In this document: one piece after another, positions 30,601 through 42,600 of the stretch
Numbering within the stretch: position 1 is the first letter of the stretch
Layout: each line of letters starts with the position of its first letter
Assembly (NCBI GenBank): GCA_017590115.1
Contig: JAGGNK010013558.1
Location: 17,378,574 to 17,442,573, forward strand
Length of the DNA stretch: 64,000 nt
Direction of reading: 5' to 3'
Origin: Montifringilla adamsi
Lineage: Eukaryota; Chordata; Aves; Passeriformes; Passeridae
Notes under the pieces: generated by a model
The model's input: only the letters and a program-made list of their open reading frames with translations
Told to the model about the DNA's origin: nothing
The model's database searches: none
Position numbers and translations under genes: made by a program

Positions 30601-33600
30601 TGAAACTTTATAGTAGCTTTGCAGGTATTAACTAAGTGCACCTTCACAACTTCTTTTGAGGCAAATCAGTTGTAACTTAGTGACTTTCCATGGTCCAGGG
30701 AAGCACAAAGGGACATGGACTGCCTGGAAAAGGGACCTAAATATTACATGAGGGACCAAACAAGTGACCAGAACATATGACTGGAGTTGTCATTTGGAGT
30801 GGGCCAGAGGCCCCTAAAGCTGGGCTTTGCAGGTGCTGTGGTGACCCTGCAGCTCACAGGGCTTTCTATTTTATCAGAGAGAATCTGCCTACAATAGCAG
30901 TGACCTTTGCAACCCCACCCATGGCTCAGCTCAGATCTGACTCACAGGGAAAGCTGCTCCTGCCCTGCTGCTTCCTGAATCCTGGAAAAGGCTCTGGTGT
31001 GAGCAAGAGTTGAGCTGGAAAAGGCAAGGGGTCGTTTAACAAGAGGGGCTGCTCAGAAGCAAGTGCAATTTTATAGGGAAGGTATCAAAACGGTTTGGGT
31101 GGGGACAATTCAAGGTTGGCCAAGAGCAAATGGAGCAGTTTATCTTCCTGGGAGACACTTTGTGCCTCCAGCTTTGCTCCTGGTTGGCATCAGGGCAGGA
31201 TATGTGCAGAGGTGGACTTGCTGGTCCTGTTGGCTCCCTTCCAGCTCAGCCTGTTCTCTGATTCTATGATTTCCTCACAGTTCTGCACTGTTGTTGTCCT
31301 AAATGTGAGGGGCAGGAACTTGCAGTGTGAATGACTTTGTTTAAAAATCTTTCCTGCTGAATAGAGGAGGAAGGGAAAATCAGCACCACTGATGCCAGTT
31401 TGTTCCTCACGAAATCACCATGTAAACCTTAAAACCTTCCCATCAGCTGTGTGTGGGGACAGGGCCAGCAGCTGGGCCTTGGGGCACGTTGTGCTGAATA
31501 ACAGGGAAAAAGTGCTCACAGCTTCTGTCCTGCTTTTTCCATCCACACATCACCCTGTAGTAACATTACCCTGGGTGTTTTGTGGCAGTGTGGGGTGAGA
31601 AGGACAAGGAGAGGATCTGGGAGGTGAAGTGAGCACACAGAGCACTGGGGAGCTGCAGAGTGTGTCAAGTTCTCCATAATAACACTAAATCAGCCTGGAA
31701 GGTTTTCTGGTTTTATTCCTGCTTGTTAAGCTGTGAGTAAATTCGAGTCCAAACAGAAAACTGAAAGGGTTCCTATGAGCTAAAAAAGCAGAAAATAGAA
31801 CAGGTTTTGTATGTGAGTCAGTCTCACTGCAGAGTGCCCTGCAGAAGGAGAAGTAGGAAATGCTCAGCAGGAATAGGAAGTACACCAGTAAGGCAGTAAT
31901 AGGCTTGTATTTTTAAATATTTAAATAAACTCTTCATACAGAAGTGGTGCAATCTCACAAGGGGCCGAGGGCTCCTGCGGAAGGCTGGTCTGCAGCTGAA
32001 CATGCCTGTGGTTAAACCTGCCCTCCTGTGCAGAGCTGGGTGTTACAACATCTCTCCAACCCAACCCGTGCATCAAAAAGGGGCAAGGAATGCTGAGGCA
32101 TTTACAATTTTCCTGACAAAAACCATCAAAGGCAGCCTGCTCTTGAACTTGAGGGCTGTATCAAGGAGGGCAGAGCTGCTGGGAGAACCAGTGGTGCAGT
32201 AAAGACCTTGGGAAGTTAATCGAGCAGAGAGTCTGACCTGGGAGCCAGTTTGATTTACAGGCAGCAGTAAAGCATTGATCTTCATCTGAGCTGCAGCCTC
32301 TGCTGCTTTACAGCTTTATTTTTACACCTTCATGTTAAAATTATTTGTGGTGTATTACATTGAAATGTAACTTACGACAGCTCTATAAAGAAGCCTGGAA
32401 AAAAACAAAGATAAGGTGATAAGGTAGCAAAGAAAATCCTTTGCCCTTAGCATTTGTACACAGGGAGTTCTTCACAAAGTTCCTGAGGTGTGATTTATGA
32501 GGGAGCTTTCAGGTGAGGGTTGATTTTGGGGTCATGGAACTGCTGTCCTCTGTTTCAGTGGGAAAAAAGCAATTGATAGTGTTCACACCAGCTCAGCCTT
32601 TACCAGGCCTGTAATTGATGTAGTGTTTTGACAGAGATGTTGCAGGTGAATTTATACTTGCATTAAGAAAATGCTATGAATTATGGGGTTTTATCCTCCC
32701 CAGGGCCTATGGGGGCCTTATCCAAAACCCATTAAATTCTTTGCACTGACATAATGGGATCTTCAGGGATCCTTACAGCATTAAGTCTGTGGTTTGTTTG
32801 TTTTTCACTGCTCTGATCAATAGTGGGGCTGTCAGGGCTGTGCTTGCAGAAGGCAGTGAGCTGGGGGGAAGTGTTTGCATTGCAGATAGGGGGAGAGATG
32901 GATTTTATACCATTCAACTCCCAATCTGCTGTATAAAATCATAGAATCATGGAATTTTTAAGGCTGGAAAAGACCTTTAAGCTCACTAAGTCCAACTGTT
33001 CCCCCAGCACTGCCAAGCCCACCATTAAACCGTGTCCCCAAGTGCCACATCCACACAGCTTTTAAACCCCCCCAGGGGTGGTGACTCAACCATGGAGTCT
33101 GTCTCTTAATAGGTTCTGTTTCAGATTTTACATCAAGTCAGGCTGATATTTAATTCCTTCCCTTAATCCAAGTCTGTGTGCTCATTAGTGGGTCAGCAAT
33201 TGCTTATTTGCATGATGGTGTACCACCACAGCAGCAGCTCTTTTATGTAAGCTTCTGATATTTTCACAACAGAAGTGTCTCCATGTTTTTTAATTTGTGC
33301 CTTACCCTCACTTTAGGGGACCTACTTAAAAAGCCTTTAAGTTTTAGGAAAGGCTCTCACCCTTCCAAAAGCCCTTCTACAGTCAGAGGGACTCTGGGAG
33401 TTTGTTGTTGGCAGCACTTGGGGTCTGCCACGGAGATGCACCGTGGGAAACCTCGGGCAGATCCTCTCTGTTTTGGCTCTCCCTCTCCACGTGGAGAGGG
33501 CAGCAGATCCCTGGTGAGCTTCAGGAACTTCTCATCTGCAAAGACAAGCCCCATTAGAGTCACCCAGGGGTGAGGGAAAGGGTCAGTCTGGCACAGGAAG

Positions 33601-36600
33601 AGTGGGAGGAAGGAGGTGAGGAGGAAGGAGCTGGGACCTGGGGCTGGGAGCTGGAAGAGCAGCTTCATTTCCCCTCTGATAGTCAGTGTGTGGCTCCCAG
33701 GCATAAAAGTTGGCATTTCAGATGCTGCTGGGGAAAAAACTCAGTCGCAGGCTGTCCCCAGCTCCTCTCTGTGCAATGCTGAAAATCATGGAAAAATAAC
33801 GAACTGAAGCAGTGACTCAAACAAGAAGTCTGGATAAATTTAGCTCAAATATTCTTGGTATGTTTGTGGTCACCGTGGAAATTGCATCACTTCTTGTTTT
33901 AATGATCAAAATATTGCTTGGAAAACTGGCATGGCTACCAGAGAAGAGCTCAAAATGAAATCCTTTAAAAGCAAGTATGTCTTTGGAATTGCTTCACCTG
34001 CAGTTAATTGGTTTTGGGGGTTGTTTGTTTTATTCCTGTCTTGGTTAAGGAGTTTTTGGACTGGAGGTTTTTGCTGCTTAATTGAAAAGCCACAAGGTTT
34101 AGAGCTGATGCACTCTGCAGTGTGATTATCTAATTCATATAAAAGTTCTGTCTGGGGAGTAGGATTCAAAAAGAGTGCTGGTAATTGCTGAAGACAAGAC
34201 CTCCTCCAGAATCTGCCTGCACGTCTTTCTGTCTTTCACATCAAAGAGCCTTTGAAAATGCTTTTATTTTTGCATCAAACAGGAATATTTTAATTTTTTT
34301 TACAACACTAATGGACAGGATCCCTTTTCAGATCTCATACATAGCCTGAAAAACAAAAAGCTTGGCTCCTTAAGTGAGCTTGTAATCCTGGTCGTAATTC
34401 TCCCATGTTTTGCACCTTGGACCTTTATCACAGTGGCAGGGTGAGAATAAAAGCTGCCAAATCAAAGGCATTTGCATGGATAGGACCAGAACCTTGGATG
34501 CAATGGATCAGAGTTTGTCATAGGTTGATGGGTAGGGGATGAACTGTGCCCTTCCTCATTTTGCTGTCGCTGCCTTGGAGCAGACATCCAAAAATGCTGT
34601 GAGCTGCAGTGGGGTCACAGTGTGGGCACAGGAGCCTCCCAGGCAGAGTCCTTGTCCTCCCTTCACTGAAATGGGTGCTGATATTCCCAGGAAGACAAAA
34701 CACTTCCCTGCAAAAGCACGCATTTCTGCCGCTTGTAGGTCTTGTCACAGGTAGGGGAAGGTTTTATGGGGTTTTTTTGGTAGCCCCATTAAAGCTTTGG
34801 TGGCTATCTGGGCTAACAGCAGAGGCCTTTCCATCAGGTTTCTCTTCTGCTGCAGCCACAGCTGTCCAGGTGATCCTCCCTCTGAGACTGTCCTGGAAAC
34901 CAGGATCTTCTCTGGCTCCTGTGGGAGAACAGTCAGAAGTGGGAAGTGCTCACATTGAGTTCAGTGGAAGCTGGAGTGAAGCCCCACTTATTTCACTGTT
35001 TTGTTTAATTTTTTTTTCTTTTCCAGACTAACCCATCCATCCCTTTTCTCCTGGAGCTCTTCCCAGCTCTGCACTTCCCTTGTCTCTTTGGCTGTTGCCA
35101 AATTGTCCCTTCAAGTCTCTTCATGCCAACCATATCCAATATCTCGATTGCATTTTCCTTTTCTCTGCATGCAACACTTTCACATAAACTGATCCAGAGT
35201 GGTTGTCTTAGTGATAAATGAGAAATGAGGGTAGCAAGGAGTATTTTATTAGTCAAGCAGGCACAGTAAAGAAGCTCATTGAACTGTGTCTAACATGTGC
35301 TAAGCTTGGATTTTGCTGCGTGGGATGTTTGCCCCCTCAAATCTCTTGAAAGGCTTCTTCCTTTAGATGTGTCTCCTGAACAAATCAGTTTTTTTAAAAT
35401 AAAAATATTCTTTCATTCTTCAAACTTTAATCCAAGTAGCTGGAAGGAAGGTGTGGGTCAGTGTCCTGGTGTCACACTCCTGCACCTTCTGTCTTTCTGG
35501 AGAGACAGACTTTGCCTGTGTTTGTGCTCTTATTTTTGACCAGCAGTGGGGTTGCAGTGCTGTAAATGGGTTTTCCACTGAGGAAGGTGTTCACGTGTGT
35601 TTTTAGAGTGAAACACAAGCTTAGGAACTGCTTTTCCCAACTCAGAGAAGGTGTAGGATCTCTGGATGTGTCTTTGGTGGAGTTGGTAGAAGATTTGTGC
35701 TAAGAAGAGACCTGAGCAGAGACCCTTGGCCCATTTTCCTCTCACTCACACACAGCAAATCCCTCCTGAGCCCCCCACATAGCCTCTCACAGCTGGGGAT
35801 AAAAGCATTTGCTTCTTCTAAAGCAAGTTTTAAATATGTGTCTAAGCAGCAGAAGTGGACTGGCCATGAGGTGGTGCTTCCCCAATGTGAATAATTAATG
35901 TTTTTTTTTTTTTTTTTTTTTTTAAGAAGAAGAATTTTGAGCAAATTATTTATCTGAAAGAGAGAAGACAGTGTGTGGGATTTTTTTCCCTTCTATTGAA
36001 AGCTTAGGGGAAAAGGAGAAGATTCAGGAGAAAGTTAGCCATGAAATTTTATTTTGGAAAGTTTCAGATGAAATCCAATCTTGGTTTGGTTTCATGGCTG
36101 TAATATTTGATTCAGTTGGACAGGAATGGTCTCACTGGAGGCACCTTTCATCATTTAACAATCCTCCATTTCCAGCCATGCTTGGAAACGAACACAAAGA
36201 AAATCCAAAAGTGTTGTCGTGCTTCTGCATGCTTAATGTATATCTTCCAATTTAAAATTTGGAAAGCAAGAGTGGCATAGCTGGCCTTGCCTGCAGAAGC
36301 ACATTTCTGAATGATTCAAGCTGTAGGATGGGAACCAAATCACTGAGGCCAAAAGACAAAAATAGAAACTTTCACTCCAGAGCTGAGTCATTCGTATTTT
36401 CAATACAGCAGCTCTCTGGCCATTTGGAGCTCTCAATAGCTTCTCTTTGGGGGTGGAAGTAACAGCATCCTTGTTCTCTTTGGGCTTTGCTGGTCCTTTG
36501 CACCCCAAAGAGGGCATTGCTGGAGGGTTGGGGGTATTCCCACCCTCTGTAAGAGCCAGTTTTTGCCCTGTGCTTGCTGGAGCACATCCCTGCCCAGAGG

Positions 36601-39600
36601 GAATCCTGCTCCTCTCCCAGCAGGTACAGCCCAGAGCAGTGGAAGTGGAGCTGCTCTTCACAAGCAGCCAGTGGGGAGCATCCTGTCCTCTTGCTGAAGA
36701 GAGGCATGTCCCAACCCCTTGTTTCTTCTCCTTGGATAGCTGCAGCTATCGTTAGTAACCCTGGATCTATTCTGCACTTTCCAGCCTGGTTTGCACAGTG
36801 CCATGAGGGCTTTGTTCTGACACTCATATTCCAGTGTAATTCTTTGTGCTCTCTCTGACCCCGTTGCCTTGTAATGCCTTTGTGCAGCCTCTTTCGTACT
36901 TCAGCAAAGAATAACCAGCTCAGCTCCATTTTAACTTCTCGGACAACACAAACAATTCCCAGAATCCCAGGAATTTGGGAGATGCACACACGAGTGCAGG
37001 AACCTGCCCAGATCTGGCAGTGCTGGCGCTGCCCAGACACTGCTGTTACCAGGATTTGAGGCTTTTCTGTTCCCCCTTCCCTCATTATCCTGGATGATGA
37101 AGGAATGATTGTGTAAGTGTGGAGCTAAAGCCTTTGGAGGCGTCTGTTTCTCATAACTCTGTCCTGGAGCCCAGAGAAAAGGCAGGAATCCAGAGCATTT
37201 TTCCACCCGGGACTTAATATTTTCCGTTCAGGCTTGCATTAGCAAATGCTTTTTTTCCTTGCAGGTTAAAAGTGTTATAAATAGAAAATTTCCAATGGTT
37301 CTGGTGATAATTGTTCACTTTACACAACTATATCTAAAATTGTCAGCGTGCCCTGGTTGCTTGCTGGGAAATGTTCAGTGCAGATCAGCACAATGTGTGT
37401 GTGGTGCTGGCATGTAAACAACTTCAAAATACTTCCACAATCTGCAGTAATAGTGAAAAAGATCCCTTCAGTGCTGGATTTTTGCCTTTGAAGCATTCCT
37501 CTGTGTTTCATATCTGGTTTCTTTTGGGGTTTTAAGTCTCCTTTTGGGGCAGTGAGCATTGATTGTGAGCTCTGTTTTAGATGTGGGTGGCTTTTTTGCT
37601 CAACACATCATCTTTTCCAGTGCCTTTGGCAGGCAGAGCTCAGTGCAGAGCTTAGTGCAGAGCCACTCCTTTAATTAGCTGAAATAATGGATGTTTGGGG
37701 GAAATGGAACCACAGGAAATAGGCAGAAAAAAGTGTGTGGAGGGCTCCCACTGTCCTGAGAAGCTGGCACATCCCACTTATTGTGGGAAATATTAATTAG
37801 GGTCAGAGGGGCCATGACCCACTTCTGGCACAGGCTCTCCGGTGAGAATTTGGAACTTCCCAGATAAACCACCTTGTTCTCAGTGTCTTGTCACAGGGGG
37901 ATTTATTGGTAGTTCTGGCCACTTCTGAATCCTGACAGGAACATTTTAAAGCAGAATTAGTTGAGCCATATGTATTTCACCTAAATCTGAGAAAAGGCAA
38001 AGCAGATCACTGACTTCTTGCTGCAGGATGGTTTTGAGGCAGCTTCTGGCAATGTGGGCAGGTGTAGGGGGGGGCACCTTGGTCTGTGGCTTTACCTTCT
38101 AAGAAATGAATGAACAAAATCTTTTAACTTTTTTTTTTTTTTTTTTTAAAGGAAACCTTGAAGTGTCAGCTAATTAGAGAAGGAATACAAAAGATACCTT
38201 TGCTTCATATAGCATTTTTACCCACTAGGGCTGACTGAAACATTTATTTACTTTTTATTGAAGAACCCAGGGTTTTCTCTTTTTTTTGGGATGGGATTTT
38301 TCAGTATCTCAAAAATTTCTAGAGGACTGAAAAATTTTTCTTACCCATTTAATAGGAAAGTGCAATGTAGGGCAGATCCATCATCCTTTGAAATCACTGG
38401 AGGCTTCCTGTTGGCTGCTGCTCAGTTTGTTAGCCTGAAGTTTTCCAAAGCAGCACAGGATGCATGAGTCTGTTGCAGAGACTCAGAAATAACACGGCTT
38501 TCCATTAATTTTGCAAACCAGCTGGGCAGAGCTTTTGTGGAGTAGTATTGAAAAATGTTCAGTGACACCAGTGAGTTTCAGAGTGTTTGGAGGCGCTGGC
38601 TTTAAATATTCTGCACATCCTCAACCTCATCCCTGTCCCGTTTTTCAGCTGTGCAGTGGCAGCGCTCAGAAGTCAAAATGGCAAGAGATTAAGCTGGTGA
38701 GGGTTAGCTGCAGCCATCTGGTGCTGTTGAGGAATTAATGTCTGAGCTCAGCCTCCCTGCCCACCCCCATCCCCACATCCTCTGCACCAGAGGCTTGGAT
38801 TTCGCTGTAATGGGACAGGGAGATGAAAATATCTGTCAAGGCTGAGCTGTGGTAGTTAATTCAGACAAAGGAGCAGCCAGCCAGCCCTTCCATCCAGTGG
38901 CCACTGCAGGAGCTGCTGGTGCTGGAGCAGAGGTGGGTGGTTATCAGTCCCAGGAATTAACAGCTGAATTGGGCATCGCTGGGGGGATGCTGTGTTAAAG
39001 CATCAGCTTGATTTGCTCCCGGCTCTGGAAATACCTGCACACATTATGACAAGGTCAGTGGCACTTTTCAAGTTGTATTATTATTGTAATTCTGGTTTTG
39101 GAGGAGGTTAGCTTCCTGATTTATCCTGGGTTAAAGCGTCTCATTTATATATTCCTCTGCTAAATAAAAATATCCTACCTAGTTGCCAAAGATCTGCTGG
39201 TTATGGAAGGGCCTAGTGTGGCATTTACAAACTCTTGTGAGTTTATGTGTCAGAGATGCAGTGATTTGGGCTATGAAGACAATAATCATCTGTGCATTGT
39301 GCTGCTTTGTTTTGCAGCTGTTTGCTGATTCACAGCACTGACCTGCAAACCCTCCCCCTTTACCACTGGCATACTGTCAATTTAGGAATTTTAGAGGGGT
39401 TTTTTTCACCTGCTGTTACAATAAGGCCTGTGACAGGGTCTAACTACACATGACCCTAAAATGCTCATGGTACTCTTTATTACTGAAAAGGCTTATTTTT
39501 ATTTTGTTTCTCTGAGCTGGGCCAGCAGTCTGTTGCACTTTAAAAGTGATACCTTGTGCCCTTTTAGTGGTAATAAAATAACACTGCTTTTTTATTGATA

Positions 39601-42600
39601 ACCTCTGATTTCAGTGGGATATTTTTAAAAAGAAAATTTGTCGTGTCCTTAGCTTTTATAAAGGGTTGTTATGGAAAAGCCAAACATAAAAGGAATTTCC
39701 AAAGCATAAATCATTGAAATCAAGAGAGAAATAATTCCAAAGTTAGTTGTTTTTGTACAAGCTGTTGTGTCAGGAACAGATGCATTTTTAGTGTCAGCAG
39801 ATGCCTCCCCTTTTCCCCTCACAAACAGCCCTGGGTTTGCTTACAGCTTTTTTAGTAGAAAGCAAGAGAAGAAAAGAAGCTGTGGATCTATGGAGAGGTT
39901 AAACAAATATGATGGAGAGATGCAGAGGCTACATATTAAGGACTATAATCCATGGCTTTATTTTCATAGCTGTTCAAAGGTGTTAGAGAAGAAAACCACA
40001 GGTTCCTCAGTTCAAATAGGTTTAATTTGTCTGCTTTTTGGTGCTGCTTTGGGGCCGTGCTCTGAGAGGAACCTGTGCCTGCACAGGAACTGCCCAGATC
40101 TGTGTGTAATAAAGCAGAAACTAAAAAAGATGGCACTGGGTGTGTAAAGTTTCTGCAGCTTCTTGGGTAGTACAGGAATGTCCAAGAAGTCCTGCTGGGA
40201 TATCATCCCTTGCGCACAGAATGTGCATTGTGCAGGAGCACAGACCCCCTTGTGCAACGTGCATGAGCTGGTTCCTAAATCCATAAAATCTAAGAATTAA
40301 AAGCCCTTTGCTACATCTGGGCTCAAATGCTCAGCGTGTTGCACAATCAAGTCCAAAATCAGAGGTTCAGTGTTATTGAGCTCCAGTATTGCTCTCCTGT
40401 CACGTTGCTCAGGGCTGGGTGTGAGTGGGGTGACTCTGACAGGAGGGACATGAAGAGCTCAGGCAAGGAGCAGGAGACATGTGAGGTTAACAGCAGAGCA
40501 GAATTTCTTTGGATTTCAGCCCAGATTTCTGCTAAAAATGGCTGGTGCATGTATTGGCAAAACGTTATTCCCAGCCTACACGAGTGCCACCGCTGATGGT
40601 AGGTCAGTCATGCATCCTGTAGAAATAAAACAGTCTTTAGTCAGTAAAATGTAGTTTTCCTCCTTTCTTTTCCCCCCACTGGTGAGTATAAATGAAGCTT
40701 ATAGAACATGCTGCTTCTTAATTTGCCCTGGTATTTCAGAAGCCAACATATCCTTTACTAAGTCACCAGGAAGTCTTCTGTGAACTGGGTAATCTTGTTG
40801 CTGAGGTGTTTAGCTTTGCCTTGGATGGCATTTGTGCTTTTTGGGAATTTGGGAACGGATAGCCAACCTTTTCTCATTTAACCTCTGAAAGCTCTACTGA
40901 AATCTGACAGCACCAATATGTGTACAGCTGTTGGCTGGGGGCAAACCTTTTTATCTGTATCTCACCAGTTTTGCTCTTTTCAGGCTTTCAGTTAATAGTC
41001 ACAAGGGATGTTTTTTTGCTGGAGACCTTTGGCAGCTTCTTCCCTCAGGCCTAAGGCAGGAGGTGAATTTAACCTGCAGAGTGGAATCATAGAAGGAAGT
41101 TTTGGTGTAAGAAATATGAGAGATGGGTAGCATTATCTTGCTGCCAAGAATATTTAGTATAAAAAGATTGGTTTCCAACAGTAGAATTGCCCAGATTTCT
41201 TACACTCAGGGGAACCTGTATTGAATTCTACTTGATGAATGTTCAGATATTCAAAACTGAGCAGTTTTGATTTGATCAGTAAAAATTTGCCTACAACAAG
41301 TCTGAAATTGAGTTTAAGGACTAAAATGAATATACTGAAGATTCTTCTGGGAATAAACTCCATGGAACCATCTGTGACCTTCCAATTCCTGAAGATCCCA
41401 TAATTCTACACCTAACTCATGGCCAGCCCGTGTTCTTCCAGAGCTGGTGGCACCAGGGGTTGTGACTGAGCCATTGCACCACAAAGGACTTCAGAAATTG
41501 TGAGGGGGCCAAAAATGTAAGGGGAAGCCCAACACATTGGCTGAGTTGTTTTGTGAAGTAGTCATTTGGCAAAACACAGAAGTGGTTTTGGGATTAGGGT
41601 CAAGCAGGCAGAGTTCCCTCCTTCCCTCAGCTACAACCCTGTGACCCTTCTTGTTCTGGTTGGAGTGGGGCAGCTCCAGCAGGAGAGGTGGAAAATGCTC
41701 CTTTTAAACTTATTTTATTCTCAGTTCTGTGTGTGGGAGGGTGGCTGGAGACCTCTGCTCAAGGGGGACATGACACCAGGATCTGATTAATCTCTGACCA
41801 TGAGATTCTTGTGCCTCCACCCTCCCAGGCCATGATTTAAAATCAAAGAGAGATGGTCCTGCTCAATTCTTTGGCAGAAAGGGTGTGCTTTTACACCTGC
41901 AATGCCTGCAGATGTGGGCCTTGAGTGACAGTCCCCAAAATCAGGATTGAGGCTGGAACTGAGTAAAATTTGTCCCTCCTTTCTGCAGTTTGTAGGAAGC
42001 AGATTGAAGTTGCTCTGCTCTCTCAGCCCTGGGCTCCTTGGGCAGGAAGCTGAGAAGCTTTCCAGCTGTTTTGTATCTCCGATGTGAGGCATTTTTTCCT
42101 CCAAGGGGAATTCCAGAGCTTCTCTCTAGGTTCAGGATTTCATCACAGGGTGCCAAGTGGGGAGGCTGCTTGTTCCAGTAACTGCAGTGTTTGCTTGGAG
42201 CTGTACTTCTTGAATTTTCTTGGTCCAGTTCTGAGTTGTTTTGACTGGAGAATAAAGTTCTTTAGTTGCTCTAAAATTCTCCTTTTTATCATCCTTTAAA
42301 CGTGCTTGCCTAAGAATATTTTTTTCCTATCTTTGGTGTCCATGGAAATGAAAATTAAATAATATGTGATATTCTTACTGATCCCTTATAGGTCTGCTTT
42401 AAGTGAACCGAATGCAGGAAGATTTTTTTTTCCTATGTCCTCCCTAAAATTACAGAATTATGGGAGTGAACCGAATGCAGGAAGATTTTTTTTTCCTATG
42501 TCCTCCCTAAAATTACAGAATTATGGAAGCACTACACCCACTAATGTGAACTCTGAGATGCTGTTTATTGTGCTGTAATATAATCCCACTTTCATGGGCC

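Noticed and set aside
41340..41410. Possible CR1 tail (ACCTTCCAATTCCTGAAGAT then CCCATAATTCTA)
   Set aside because: Only loosely similar to the CR1 end, with no body sequence upstream, so too weak to annotate.
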